64,000 nucleotides of DNA from an uncultured Oscillospiraceae bacterium (GCA_900541975.1 UQLR01000004.1:1-64000); one strand, 5' to 3'. Numbered from the stretch's first letter, positions 1 to 8,778 are shown. Notes: generated by a model from the sequence alone, not told the origin. Numbers and translations: made by a program.

Positions 1-61
1 GGCTCGAACTCGCTACCTCCACCTTGGCAAGGTGGCGCTCTACCAGATGAGCTACATCCGC
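1..61 (-). tRNA. tRNA-Gly (GCC), 3' end cut by window edge
   Basis: Read on the minus strand, the 5' acceptor strand GCGGATG is followed by TAGCTC and an anticodon arm with loop CTTGCCAAG, giving anticodon GCC. The T arm begins (GTTCGAGCC), but the 3' acceptor strand lies outside the window. It is the last visible gene of a four-tRNA cluster read from one upstream promoter. Confidence 0.95.
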
Positions 62-69
62 AAAAAATA

Positions 70-145
<76 letters not shown>

Positions 146-150
146 GTATT

Positions 151-227
151 TGGCGACCCGGAACGGGTTCGAACCGTCGACCTCTAGCGTGACAGGCTAG
201 CGTTCTAACCAACTGAACTACCGGGCC
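151..227 (-). tRNA. tRNA-Asp (GTC)
   Basis: The minus-strand acceptor GGCCCGG pairs with CCGGGTC (one G-T wobble). The anticodon loop CTGTCAC gives GTC. Discriminator G is followed by an encoded CCA. It lies 5 bases upstream of tRNA-Phe in the same transcript. Confidence 0.97.
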
Positions 228-235
228 AAAATATA

Positions 236-311
236 TGGTGGGAACAACAGGGCTCGAACCTGTGACCCTCTGCTTGTAAGGCAGATGCTCTCCCAGCTGA
301 GCTATGCTCCC
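236..311 (-). tRNA. tRNA-Val (TAC)
   Basis: The minus-strand acceptor strand GGGAGCA pairs with TGTTCCC. The anticodon loop contains TAC. Discriminator A is followed by an encoded CCA. It is the first gene of the cluster, 43 bases downstream of the promoter -10 box. Confidence 0.97.
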
Positions 312-354
312 ACAACCCTGCGCCATGACCTTTGCGTCATCAGCGACGGTTAAT

Positions 355-383
355 ATAATACTATATTCGCCTGCGGATGTCAA
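355..383 (-). promoter_or_regulatory. sigma-A promoter of the tRNA cluster
   Basis: On the minus strand a consensus -35 TTGACA (378-383) and a -10 TATTAT (355-360) are separated by exactly 17 bases. No other gene lies between this and tRNA-Val, so it most likely drives the Val-Asp-Phe-Gly transcript. Confidence 0.9.
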
Positions 384-392
384 TATATTTTT

Positions 393-1289
393 TTAAATTT
401 TTCGATTTTTGTTTTGAATGATCGCTTCCAGTTGCGCTTTGGTAAAACGGTAATTTTTATTACAGAAGTGGCAGTTTGCCTTTGCATACCCTTTTTCATC
501 TGCCAGGCTGCGTATTTCATCATCGTTTAAAAGGCGGATAGAATTTACAACTTTCTCTCTGCTGCAGGTACAGACGTAGTCCACCGGCATTTCGTCCAAA
601 ACCTCTACTTCAAACCCCGCAAGTGCCGTTTTGCAGATAGCAAGCGCATCCATCCCTTTTGCAAGGAGCGTCGTCATGGGTTCAAGCGTTGCAATATTTT
701 GCTCAAGCCTGGTGATTACATCGTCGTCCGCTGCCGGCAACAGCTGAATCAGCAGGCCGCCCGCCAGCAGCACATTGCCGTCTTCTTTGTCAAGTAAAAC
801 GCCAAGCGCGCATACCGTGGGGATCTGTTCGCTTGCAGCGTAATACTGCGTAATATCTTCTGCAATTTCTCCGCTGATCAACGGAGTCTGCCCAATATAG
901 GGATCACCCTGGCCATAATCACGCATCACATTTAAAATGCCGTTTTTTCCAACGGCCTGCGCAACGTTGATTTTGCCATTTGCATAGTATTGTGTTTCAC
1001 ACGCCGGATTTTCCGCATATCCACGGCAATTGCCTTTGCTGTCTGCCACGGCAATCACCGCTCCAAGCGGCCCGCCGCCGTTTACACGCAGGGTAATGCT
1101 CGCGTTTTTTTGTTTGAGCTGCGCGCCCATAACAGACGCCGCTGTGATCAGGCGTCCCAGCGCCGCCGTTGCAACCTGGCTTGTGCGGTGCAGCTTTCGG
1201 GCTGTATATACAATATTGGTCGAATCAAGCGCAGAGGCCATAATTGTACCGTCAGAGGTAATACATCTAATGATTTTATCCTTTTCCAT
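393..1289 (-). CDS. hslO: Hsp33 redox-regulated chaperone
   Basis: 298-aa cytosolic holdase chaperone that is activated by oxidation of a zinc centre. The zinc cysteines are visible near the C terminus as C240-x-C242 and C273-xx-C276. The N-terminal half carries the usual Hsp33 core (VNGGGPLGA, GYAENP, ISGEIAEDI). The frame is open upstream, but conserved similarity starts at MEKDKI, so the ATG at 1289 is chosen; its ribosome site (AAGGA) is spaced rather far. It follows a methyltransferase gene by 43 bases and is probably the last gene of the yerC-methyltransferase-hslO run. Confidence 0.93.
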   Translation of the reverse strand: MEKDKIIRCITSDGTIMASALDSTNIVYTARKLHRTSQVATAALGRLITAASVMGAQLKQKNASITLRVNGGGPLGAVIAVADSKGNCRGYAENPACETQYYANGKINVAQAVGKNGILNVMRDYGQGDPYIGQTPLISGEIAEDITQYYAASEQIPTVCALGVLLDKEDGNVLLAGGLLIQLLPAADDDVITRLEQNIATLEPMTTLLAKGMDALAICKTALAGFEVEVLDEMPVDYVCTCSREKVVNSIRLLNDDEIRSLADEKGYAKANCHFCNKNYRFTKAQLEAIIQNKNRKI

Positions 1290-1332
1290 AAACACAAAAT
1301 TCCTTTTTCCATATTCCCAGTATATTCTTACC

Positions 1333-2079
1333 TTACTGTTTACGTGCAATAAATATATTGCGCTGTGAATCAGAAGCCGGCGGGACAAAAGACAGTTCTC
1401 CATATACGCTTTCAACGGAAAAGCCGGCGGTTAAAAGGGCTTTCTCAAGCTCCTCCCGCGTATATGCGCGCTCGGAAAAGCACTCGCTACTGCGGCTGTA
1501 CAAGCTGCCGCGGCGGGCAAAAAAATCAAGCGCAATATGTACGGTCTTCCCGTCGTTGTCCAATGTATTCTGCCAGACACAAAACACGCCGGGCGCATCA
1601 TAAACAAACGTATGGTTTGCCAATATGCGCTGGTGCTTGAAAACAGTATTGACGTCAAAAATAAAATATCCGCCCGGATTCATAAATAAAGACACCCTGT
1701 TAAATGTTCTTTGCACCTCTTGTATGCCCGCCAGGTGGTTAATGCTGTCCAGCGTACAAAAACAGGTGTCGATTGTCCCATACAAATCTATACTTTGCAT
1801 GTTCTGACAGAGAAACAGAATATCAAGCGCCTGCGCACACGCTTTTTGCTGCGCCTGCATAAGCATGTCGGGCGATGCATCTATACCGAATATATCGAAT
1901 CCAAGTTTGCAAAGCTCGATTGTAAGTGACCCTGTACCACAGGCAAGATCCAGCGTAAGCCCGCTTTTGTGGCCCAGCCTTTCCAAAAGCGCACAGAGAT
2001 ACGCCGCGTGCTTTTTATAGTTCACATTTTGTGTCAATGCATCATAAAACTGTGCAAACGCAGTATACTTTACACTCAC
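1333..2079 (-). CDS. Class I SAM-dependent methyltransferase, substrate unknown
   Basis: 248-aa protein. SAM-binding motif I is LDLACGTGS (near residue 43), and the acidic end of strand 2 (FGIDASPDM) follows. Post-motif segments (CTLDSINHL, YFIFDVNT) match the small-molecule methyltransferase family often labelled as YodH/UbiE-like. The start is GTG and overlaps the TGA of yerC as GTGA, which implies translational coupling. Nothing here identifies the acceptor substrate. Confidence 0.8.
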   Translation of the reverse strand: MSVKYTAFAQFYDALTQNVNYKKHAAYLCALLERLGHKSGLTLDLACGTGSLTIELCKLGFDIFGIDASPDMLMQAQQKACAQALDILFLCQNMQSIDLYGTIDTCFCTLDSINHLAGIQEVQRTFNRVSLFMNPGGYFIFDVNTVFKHQRILANHTFVYDAPGVFCVWQNTLDNDGKTVHIALDFFARRGSLYSRSSECFSERAYTREELEKALLTAGFSVESVYGELSFVPPASDSQRNIFIARKQ

Positions 2080-2378
2080 TGCCGGAAATCCCCGTTCTTG
2101 ATGCGCTTAAAAACCAAATCGTATCCGTCGCAGCCATAAATCAGAGAACGGTTTACGCGGCTGATTGTCGCGGTGCTGGCGCCTGTTTCATGCACAATGT
2201 CATTATATACGCGTTTTTCGCTAAGCATACGGGCAACAAGCAAACGCTGCGACATCGCTTTTATTTCCGGTACCGTACACAAATCTTCAAAAAAGCTGTA
2301 ACATTCGTCCATGTTTTGCAGAGAAAGAATTGCCTGGAACAGGAAATCTACGCTGTCGTCTTTAATTTTCGAATTCAT
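2076..2378 (-). CDS. yerC: YerC/YecD family TrpR-like transcription factor
   Basis: 100-aa small DNA-binding protein of the TrpR-superfamily YerC group. Visible features are the TrpR-like core (FFEDLCTVPEIKAMSQRL) and the helix-turn-helix (VHETGASTATISRVNRSL). An ATG 36 bases further upstream is in frame, but ATG 2378 sits behind a good ribosome site (AGAGGTG) and matches family length. It is first in a tight run with a methyltransferase and hslO. The target genes are unknown. Confidence 0.85.
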   Translation of the reverse strand: MNSKIKDDSVDFLFQAILSLQNMDECYSFFEDLCTVPEIKAMSQRLLVARMLSEKRVYNDIVHETGASTATISRVNRSLIYGCDGYDLVFKRIKNGDFRQ

Positions 2379-2469
2379 AACCACACCTCTTTCTTTTGGG
2401 GAAAATCTATTCATTTAATGCTATAAAATTTTAACACAGGAAAGTAAAAATGTAAATATATGAAAAAGG

Positions 2470-2502
2470 AAAAGCCGAATTTTTAAAGAAAACCCGGCTT
2501 TT
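2470..2502 (-). terminator. Rho-independent terminator after sigG
   Basis: An 8-bp stem (AAAAGCCG / CGGCTTTT) with a 17-base loop is followed on the minus strand by TCCTTTTTC. It lies just downstream of the sigG stop and upstream of yerC. Confidence 0.7.
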
Positions 2503-2509
2503 TATATTT

Positions 2510-3292
2510 TTATATATCTTTTTTAATATGCTCCAACGCACCTTTCTCTATACGCGATACCTGCGCCTGGGATATTCCAATTTCTGAAGCTACCTCCATT
2601 TGTGTTTTCCCTTTAAAAAAACGCAGCGATAAAATCTTTTTTTCCCGCGCGGAAAGCGACGCAATCGCCTCTTTTAATGCAATTTCGTCCAGCCAATTTT
2701 TGTCGTCGTTTTTATCGCCGACCTGGTCCATAACATAAATGGTGTCGCTCCCGTCTGAAAAGACCGGTTCATACAAAGACACCGGCTCTACAATCGCTTC
2801 AAGCGCCAGCACCACGTTTTCTTTAGGAATATCCAGCGCTTTTGCAATTTCCTCCACCGTGGGCTCCCGGTTATTTTGGGCGGTCATCTGCTCTTTGATC
2901 TGCATAGCCTTATAGGCCGTGTCGCGCATGCTGCGGCTAACCCGTATGGAGTTATTATCCCGCAGGTATCGGCGTATTTCCCCGATAATCATCGGTACGC
3001 CATATGTGGAAAAACGCACCTTCAGACTGCAGTCAAAATTGTCAATTGCCTTAATCAGGCCAATACAGCCCACCTGAAAAAGGTCGTCCGGATTTTCCCC
3101 CCGGTTTGTAAAGCGCTGGATCACACTGAGGACCAGCCTTAAATTGCCGTTGATCATTTTTTCCCGCGCCTGCACACGTTCCTTGGGCGTTCCGTTTTTT
3201 ATAATTTCCAAAAGTTCACGCTTCTCTGATTCTTTGAGCACTTTGAGCTTTGCAGTATTTACACCGCATATCTCCACTTTATTGTATTGCAC
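2510..3292 (-). CDS. sigG: RNA polymerase sporulation sigma factor SigG
   Basis: 260-aa late forespore sigma factor. The N terminus KVEICGVNTAKLKVL is the SigG signature. Region 2 follows (NLRLVLSVIQRF, DDLFQVGCIGLIKAIDNFD), then region 3 (IRRYLRDNNSIRVSRSMRD) and region 4 with its helix-turn-helix (KTQMEVASEIGISQAQVSRIEK). The start is GTG at 3292 behind AAAGGGGG. It stands alone between rmuC and yerC with its own SigF/SigG-like promoter and terminator. Its presence shows the organism belongs to an endospore-forming lineage. Confidence 0.97.
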   Translation of the reverse strand: MQYNKVEICGVNTAKLKVLKESEKRELLEIIKNGTPKERVQAREKMINGNLRLVLSVIQRFTNRGENPDDLFQVGCIGLIKAIDNFDCSLKVRFSTYGVPMIIGEIRRYLRDNNSIRVSRSMRDTAYKAMQIKEQMTAQNNREPTVEEIAKALDIPKENVVLALEAIVEPVSLYEPVFSDGSDTIYVMDQVGDKNDDKNWLDEIALKEAIASLSAREKKILSLRFFKGKTQMEVASEIGISQAQVSRIEKGALEHIKKDI

Positions 3293-3330
3293 AATAATCC
3301 CCCTTTGTGGCGGCTGTCACTTTTATAAAA

Positions 3331-3359
3331 AGTATTGCCGCCCCCAAGGGGGTTCATAC
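3331..3359 (-). promoter_or_regulatory. SigF/SigG-type promoter upstream of sigG
   Basis: On the minus strand GTATG (3355-3359) is followed after exactly 15 bases by GGCAATACT (3331-3339). This fits the forespore SigF-type -10 pattern GGnnAnAnT with a GYATA-like -35 (one mismatch). The expected start site near 3324 leaves a leader of about 30 bases before the sigG ribosome site. In Bacillus sigG is read by SigF and SigG; here this is inferred from the match only. Confidence 0.65.
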
Positions 3360-3365
3360 ATAGTT

Positions 3366-4613
3366 TTATTCCTGCAACGCAGGATTTTCTTTATTGTCAA
3401 AAACAGACAAACCCGCAAGCCTTTTCTGAATCTGCCGCGTACGCACGCCCACCAGCCTGTCAAGCTCACTGTTGGCCTGATCCAACCGCTGTTGCGTTAA
3501 AAGCAGCCCCTGCGCAAATTTATCAAACTCTGTTTTAACCTCCTCTAAAATGCGAAAGGCTTCTGCACTGCGCTTTTGCACCGCCAACGTTTTAAAACCC
3601 ATCTGTATACTGTTTAAAAGCGCCGCCATTGTACTGGGGCCGGCAATGCTGACCTTATATTCCCGCTGCAGCACCTCGACAAGCCCCCTGTTAACCGCCT
3701 CTGCGTATAAGCCTTCAAACGGCAGAAACATAATAGCAAATTCCGTTGTATTGGGGGGATCTATATATTTATCGCGTATATCCCTAGCCTCCGCCTTAAG
3801 CGTTGCAAGCAGGACCTTCGCCGCTTCCTGCACGGCCTGCTTGCTTCCCTGCTCATAAGCGCTGGTAAGGGCTGTATATACATCGCCGGGAAATTTGGAA
3901 TCCACAGGAAGGTAGATTACCCCGTCGTCCTGCGCCGGCAGCCTTACTGCAAATTCCACATAATTTTTGCTACCCTTCTTTGTAACCACGTTTTTTTCAT
4001 ACTGCTGTGGTGCAAGAATCTCTTTTAAGATGGCTTCCAGCTGGATTTCGCCTAAAATCCCTCTTGTTTTTACATTGGAAAGAACTTTTTTCAGATCGCC
4101 CACGCCGGATGCAAGGCTTTGCATCTCCCCCAGGCCTTTATATACCTGCTCCAGCCTTTCACCGACAATTGCAAACGAACGGTTCATTTTTTCTTCCAGC
4201 GTTTTCTGCAGCTTTTCATCAACCGTTGTCCGCATTTTTTCCAGCTGCCTTGCGTTGTCCTCCTGTATATAGGCCAGCCGCTTTTCCACCGTGTCGCGGA
4301 TTAGTTCCAGCTTTTGCGCATTTTCCAGTGAAAAAGTTCCAAGGCGGGATTCTAACTGTGTAAGCCGCTGCGCCTGATGTTCGCCAGACGCACGCTGGCT
4401 TTCCGACAGCATATCGCCCAAATGGATTACAGAATTCTGCATAACTGATAAAAGCTCCTGCCGCAAAAGGCTATTGCCGTGCTGCAGCTCCTGTATAAGC
4501 GTCTGCGGCAGCACACCGTTTTTTCTGTGTGCCTGCCTGACCAGCAAAACTGCCAAAAGCACAACGGATAAAATGCCCGACACAGCTGCGCACACCAGTA
4601 AATAAAGCTCCAT
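3366..4613 (-). CDS. rmuC: RmuC family DNA recombination-limiting protein
   Basis: 415-aa protein. One N-terminal membrane segment (about residues 2-25) is followed by a long coiled coil (about 40-165) and the RmuC nuclease-like domain. That domain shows the conserved blocks GILGEIQLEAIL, VIYLPVDSKFPGDVY and FAIMFLPFEGLYAEA. Start ATG 4613 has GGAGG 8 bases upstream; the frame is open further upstream without a ribosome site. The family is thought to limit inversions at short repeats. No operon partner is evident. Confidence 0.9.
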   Translation of the reverse strand: MELYLLVCAAVSGILSVVLLAVLLVRQAHRKNGVLPQTLIQELQHGNSLLRQELLSVMQNSVIHLGDMLSESQRASGEHQAQRLTQLESRLGTFSLENAQKLELIRDTVEKRLAYIQEDNARQLEKMRTTVDEKLQKTLEEKMNRSFAIVGERLEQVYKGLGEMQSLASGVGDLKKVLSNVKTRGILGEIQLEAILKEILAPQQYEKNVVTKKGSKNYVEFAVRLPAQDDGVIYLPVDSKFPGDVYTALTSAYEQGSKQAVQEAAKVLLATLKAEARDIRDKYIDPPNTTEFAIMFLPFEGLYAEAVNRGLVEVLQREYKVSIAGPSTMAALLNSIQMGFKTLAVQKRSAEAFRILEEVKTEFDKFAQGLLLTQQRLDQANSELDRLVGVRTRQIQKRLAGLSVFDNKENPALQE

Positions 4614-4724
4614 TCTTTCGCCTCCGAACAAAATACCATTTGCTTTGATTATAAAACCTGCCTGTCCGCCTGTCAATTATTTTAGAAAATTTGTTCGAAT
4701 GCATGTCCTTCTCTTTATCCGGCA

Positions 4725-4756
4725 AAGCGGAAGATACAAGGCTGTATCTTCCGCTT
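4725..4756 (-). terminator. Hairpin downstream of the S1 protein gene
   Basis: A perfect 14-bp inverted repeat with a 4-base loop (AAGCGGAAGATACA arms) starts three bases past the S1 gene stop. The T-run after it is short, so termination efficiency is uncertain. Confidence 0.6.
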
Positions 4757-4758
4757 GC

Positions 4759-5700
4759 TTATACGCTGGTTTTCTCGGGCGTAAATACGCTTTCTATAAC
4801 CTTTTCAGAGCTGGCCGGCGAATACAAAAAACGGTCTATGTGCTTTCCGTGATAAAAATAGTTTGGTTGTTTGGGCTTATAGGCATATTCAAAGGTATCA
4901 ATCACAATCAGTTTGATTTTCATCCTTTGGGGAATAATATTTTTTATGTACACGCTGGCCTGCTGCCCGGGGTGGATCCCTTCTCTGGCCTCCGCCAGGC
5001 CTGCAAGATTGGGTGTAAGTTCTACAAACGCGCCGTACTCCTCCACAGAACGAATGATTCCGGCAACCGTTTCGCCCGCCTGAAATTGCGCGGCATTTTC
5101 CTCCCATGTTCCGAGAAGCTCCTTATGGGAAAGGCTGATCCTGCCGTTTTCCACCATTTTTACAACCGCCTTTATGTCCATACCGACCAAAAAACGTTCA
5201 CCCGGATGCTCAATGCGCGAAACGCTGATGGTATCAATCGGCATAAGAGATACAACCCCGCAGCCAATATCTGCAAATGCACCAAACGTCTCCAGATGCG
5301 TAATACGTGCGTCGATTACATCACCCGGTACAAGATTGCTGATATACTGCTCAATACAACGTTTTTGCGCCTGCGCGCGCGATAAAACGGCCGTAAGGTT
5401 ACCGCTTTCATCCCGTTCAAAGCCGGTAACAACAAAGCAGACCGGTCTGTTAACCCTTGAAATAACTGCAATATCCCGCACGGTCCCCTCTTTTATCCCA
5501 ACGGCGCCCTCCTGGCGCGGAATAATCCCCTTCATACAGCCCAGATCCACAATCAGATTATGCGCAGAATCACAGATAACCGCCCTTGCCTCCAGTATTT
5601 TTCCTTCACTGCACGCCTCGTTCAAGTGCGCCTGCGATTTTAATGCATGTAAATTGTCGGCCGTGTCAATCAGCCGGCCTTCCGGATAAAATTCTATCAT
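4759..5700 (-). CDS. S1 RNA-binding domain protein (ribosomal S1-like)
   Basis: 313 aa, shorter than classical ribosomal S1. Three S1-type beta-barrel repeats can be read: about residues 35-105 (GKILEARAVICDSAHNLIVD), 118-195 (GDVIDARITHLETFGAFADI) and 205-265 (GETVAGIIRSVEEYGAFVEL). The start ATG has GGGAGG 7 bases upstream. Genes of this kind in Clostridia are usually annotated as 30S S1 or S1-like translation/RNA factors. It is divergent from the cyclophilin gene. Confidence 0.82.
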   Translation of the reverse strand: MIEFYPEGRLIDTADNLHALKSQAHLNEACSEGKILEARAVICDSAHNLIVDLGCMKGIIPRQEGAVGIKEGTVRDIAVISRVNRPVCFVVTGFERDESGNLTAVLSRAQAQKRCIEQYISNLVPGDVIDARITHLETFGAFADIGCGVVSLMPIDTISVSRIEHPGERFLVGMDIKAVVKMVENGRISLSHKELLGTWEENAAQFQAGETVAGIIRSVEEYGAFVELTPNLAGLAEAREGIHPGQQASVYIKNIIPQRMKIKLIVIDTFEYAYKPKQPNYFYHGKHIDRFLYSPASSEKVIESVFTPEKTSV

Positions 5701-5854
5701 TTTCTTTCCTCCCGTATTCTTTATAGCGGCTAAATTATTATATGAGCGCGGGCCACAGGATTATTCCATCTAAAAGAGCATCTCTTATAAGTCTTCCCTG
5801 AAAACTTTTTCTGACCGGCAGGCTTTGTGCAGGAAAAATATGAACAAACTTTGC

Positions 5855-5883
5855 TTGCATATAGACGGGGAATATACTAAAAT
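5855..5883 (+). promoter_or_regulatory. sigma-A promoter of the cyclophilin lipoprotein gene
   Basis: TTGCAT (5855-5860), a 17-base spacer and TAAAAT (5878-5883) lie 38 bases upstream of the start codon at 5921, with AAGGAG directly before the start. Confidence 0.75.
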
Positions 5884-5920
5884 AAATAGCAAACGATAAG
5901 AATTTGAAAGGAGAACTACC

Positions 5921-6844
5921 ATGCATAAGCCATATATAAAAAAAACAATCTGTACCGCGCTTGCTGCAAGCCTGCTGACGGCAGCGTTGTTTACAGGCTG
6001 TTCTTCCGGGCAAGACGTCCCAACAAACAGCGCCGCCCCTTCTTCTGTAACCAGCACGCAAGACGCTCCGCTTGTGGAATTTGAGGATATTGCAGTCGAA
6101 CGGAATATTTATCACGACACAGAGCACACGGTAGGCTATCAGCTTGAAAAGCCGCAGTCAGGCGAGCAGGTTGCCATTTTGCACACAAGCATGGGCGATA
6201 TTAGCCTGCGTTTTTTCCCGGAAGCCGCGCCAAAAACAGTTGAAAACTTTATTACGCATGCACAAGAAGGATATTATGACGGCCTGACCTTCCACCGCGT
6301 GGTGGAGGATTTTGTGATTCAGGGCGGCGACCCCAACGGCAATGGAACGGGGGGCGAAAGTATTTACGGCACAGCATTTGAGGATGAATTTTCCGACAAG
6401 CTGTTTAATATACGCGGGTCTGTCGCAATGGCCAACAGCGGCGCAGACACAAACGGAAGCCAGTTCTTTATCAATACTCCCGCAGCAGATGATTTTCCCG
6501 GCTGGGATTATTATGAAAGCACCTGGAAAATGGTTTATCAGCAGCTTTCAAATTATATAGCGTCCGGGGCGTTGCAGACTTTTATGGCTTCTGTAAACTA
6601 TACCGGCTGCCTTGACACGGACCTTTTAAACGATGAAATTAAAGATCTGTACACTGAAAACGGTGGAAACCCCACTTTGGACGGTGCTTTTAATGCAATT
6701 GACAGAGGACACACTGTATTTGCACAGGTATATGACGGTATGGACGTGGTCGACCAGATAAACACAGTAGAGGTAGACACCAACAGCGTGCCGGCAGAAG
6801 CAGTTACAATTGAACGTATTGAGATTACCACCTATCAGGGATAA
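5921..6844 (+). CDS. Cyclophilin-type peptidyl-prolyl isomerase lipoprotein
   Basis: 307-aa exported foldase. A signal peptide ends in lipobox LFTGC (Cys27), followed by a Ser/Thr/Pro-rich spacer. The cyclophilin fold starts near residue 80 with GDISLRFFPEAAPKTVENF and carries the active-site blocks FHRVVEDFVIQGGDP and GSVAMANSGADTNGSQFFI. Between FFINTPAADDF and the C-terminal strand GHTVFAQVYDGMDVVD there is an insert of about 75 residues, making it longer than a minimal cyclophilin. It probably folds secreted or cell-wall proteins. Thioredoxin follows after 57 bases and is probably co-transcribed. Confidence 0.92.
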   Translation: MHKPYIKKTICTALAASLLTAALFTGCSSGQDVPTNSAAPSSVTSTQDAPLVEFEDIAVERNIYHDTEHTVGYQLEKPQSGEQVAILHTSMGDISLRFFPEAAPKTVENFITHAQEGYYDGLTFHRVVEDFVIQGGDPNGNGTGGESIYGTAFEDEFSDKLFNIRGSVAMANSGADTNGSQFFINTPAADDFPGWDYYESTWKMVYQQLSNYIASGALQTFMASVNYTGCLDTDLLNDEIKDLYTENGGNPTLDGAFNAIDRGHTVFAQVYDGMDVVDQINTVEVDTNSVPAEAVTIERIEITTYQG

Positions 6845-6901
6845 ATTATAAAAGAATACCGTTTGGTAACGCTATAAAAGAAAAAACAGAAGGAGGACGC
6901 A

Positions 6902-7228
6902 ATGATGGCAGAAACAATTCTTCACCCGACAAAAGACAATTTTGACACAATGCTTCAGGAAAACAAAGTAGTTTTGGTGGATTTTTGGGCAGATTGGTGC
7001 GGCCCATGCAAAATGCTTGCCCCTGTAATAGACAGTCTGGCCAAGGAATACAACGGGCGGGCTGCCTTTGCAAAGATTAACGTGGATGAGCAAAGCGACC
7101 TTGCCACGCGCTTTGGTATTATGAGCATTCCCACTGTGATCATTTTTAAAAACGGACAGGAAATTGCCAAAGAAATTGGTTTTAAACCCGCCGATTCTTA
7201 CAGGGGAATTCTGGAAAACGCACTGTAA
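6902..7228 (+). CDS. trxA: Thioredoxin
   Basis: 108-aa thioredoxin with active site WCGPC (Cys33 and Cys36) and the cis-proline segment IMSIPTVIIF. There is no signal peptide, so it is cytosolic. Two adjacent ATGs (6902 and 6905) follow AAGGAGGA; spacing slightly favours the second. It shares a transcript direction and a strong terminator with the cyclophilin gene upstream. Confidence 0.95.
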   Translation: MMAETILHPTKDNFDTMLQENKVVLVDFWADWCGPCKMLAPVIDSLAKEYNGRAAFAKINVDEQSDLATRFGIMSIPTVIIFKNGQEIAKEIGFKPADSYRGILENAL

Positions 7229-7250
7229 AAACACATATTTTGTCCTTTTT

Positions 7251-7292
7251 AAATTCGCCGGTATGCTTTACTGCCATACCGGCGGATTTTTT
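7251..7292 (+). terminator. Strong terminator after trxA (probably bidirectional)
   Basis: A stem of about 15 bp (AAATTCGCCGGTATG / CATACCGGCGGATTT) with a 9-base loop is followed by T residues. The stop of the convergent yqfD falls at its edge, so it probably serves both genes. Confidence 0.85.
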
Positions 7293-8466
7293 AATTTTCA
7301 ATCCCAATTTCAGACTTTACCGCAATGTCTTGCACACAGGTGTAGTTTGCGGTCAGCAGCAGTGCATCTTTGGTCGTCCTTATTGCAGTCTTGCGGTCTT
7401 GAATATCTGTATCCAGCAGTTCGAAGGCTTCAAAAAGTGCAAGCTGGGTATAAGCGGACCGCTCCGCTTCTTCTTTGGTAAGCGTCTGCTCCTGCGGGCA
7501 GTATTCGTACCAGTTTTCCGTATAGACAGAAAAAGGCAGACCGTTTCCGTTTAGCAGGTAATTGTCCAGGTGGGCTTGCTTTATGTAGTTTTCATTGGGG
7601 ATAAACAGCATAGTAAGCGGAAAACGTATGTTAAAAATCCTCCCCTCCATGCGCGATACCTGGTTTCCTGTGGGAAGCACCTGCGTACGCTGAAACGGTA
7701 CTGTAATTTCTTTTTCATACAACGTCTGTGCATATACCTTGGCCTCGCTGTGCTGTAAAGAGGCAATCCCCTGTGTATTTTCCACCACGCCGCTTACAAG
7801 CAATTGCCCTTCAATAACGCCGTCGCCTGTTTTCACCGCAGCGGCCCCTTTCGCAATATCCATACGCAGAATCTGGCCGTCTGCAGAAGCTTTAATGTTA
7901 CACGGCGTGTCTTTCGAGATAAATTCAGGTGGCGTGTAGCTCTCGCTAAGCTCTACATATGCCGTTGATCCGATCAGATTGACTGACATCCAGCCCACCT
8001 GGCCGATTTCCAGGGTGGTATCACGCTCCAACCGCTGAATATCCAAACTGCTTTTGAGCACGCCTGTGGTCAGCCCCTGATTTGCAAGCGCCGTACGCAC
8101 CTGCGCTTCGCTTAAATGGTTCAGGCCCGATATTTCAATATTCCATACAAACATCGACAGAACCTGTACCAAAATGAAAAAGCAGACCGCGCCTGCCGCA
8201 AGGCCCGTGCGTTTTTTATTTTTATGGATTATAAACGGCAGCCCCATACGCTTTTTTGCGTGCAGACGCACTCCCGACCGTTTTGCAAGCGGATGCAGCG
8301 ACCGGTAGTCGGAAAGGCTTGTTTTCGCCCGAAGGCAGCCTTTTTCCCCCACGGGATCCCAAAGTAAAATATCGGCGCGCAGCGTCAGGTTTAAAAACCG
8401 CTCCGGAAAAGGGCCTTTTGCTTCAAAAGTAACATACCCCCGAAGCCATCGTAAAATCTTCAGCAT
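7291..8466 (-). CDS. yqfD: Sporulation protein YqfD
   Basis: 391-aa predicted membrane protein. The N terminus MLKILRWLRGYVTFEAKGPFPERFLN is typical of YqfD, shown here in two parts: MLKILRWLRGYV and TFEAKGPFPERF. A single transmembrane helix lies near residues 87-110, and the rest is extracytoplasmic with a POTRA-like segment (WNIEISGLNHLSEAQV). The YqfD family is needed for normal sporulation in Bacillus and is expressed in the mother cell there. It is translated with yqfC from one transcript, 16 bases apart. Confidence 0.9.
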   Translation of the reverse strand: MLKILRWLRGYVTFEAKGPFPERFLNLTLRADILLWDPVGEKGCLRAKTSLSDYRSLHPLAKRSGVRLHAKKRMGLPFIIHKNKKRTGLAAGAVCFFILVQVLSMFVWNIEISGLNHLSEAQVRTALANQGLTTGVLKSSLDIQRLERDTTLEIGQVGWMSVNLIGSTAYVELSESYTPPEFISKDTPCNIKASADGQILRMDIAKGAAAVKTGDGVIEGQLLVSGVVENTQGIASLQHSEAKVYAQTLYEKEITVPFQRTQVLPTGNQVSRMEGRIFNIRFPLTMLFIPNENYIKQAHLDNYLLNGNGLPFSVYTENWYEYCPQEQTLTKEEAERSAYTQLALFEAFELLDTDIQDRKTAIRTTKDALLLTANYTCVQDIAVKSEIGIEN

Positions 8467-8482
8467 TTACACATGGGCTCCT

Positions 8483-8761
8483 TTAGCTTACAAATTCAAC
8501 AGACGTAATATAACCTTCCACAATTAAAGAGCTGACTGTAAGGCACTTGATATTCAGCCCTCTTCCGCAAAAAGCAATAATCATAGCGCCTGTATTAATG
8601 CGGATAATCTGTGTGTCATATTGCAGGATTCCTTTACAACCCTCAATGAGCGCTTCACGGTTCCCTTTCAGCTCCAGGTAAGGCAGGTCGGCCATCCGCC
8701 TTTGCGGCGCAGACAAAATGGATGGCTTTGCAGGGCAACCCTTTTCTTTTCTTTTTGCCAT
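8483..8761 (-). CDS. yqfC: YqfC family sporulation protein
   Basis: 92-aa member of the YabP/YqfC family, with the conserved stretch LPYLELKGNREALIEGCKGI and the following ILQYDTQIIRINTG. Several upstream in-frame ATGs exist, but only ATG 8761 has a ribosome-site-like GTGGTG upstream and gives the usual family length. Pairing with yqfD is the standard arrangement in spore formers. Confidence 0.88.
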   Translation of the reverse strand: MAKRKEKGCPAKPSILSAPQRRMADLPYLELKGNREALIEGCKGILQYDTQIIRINTGAMIIAFCGRGLNIKCLTVSSLIVEGYITSVEFVS

Positions 8762-8778
8762 ATTAACACCACGCTTTT

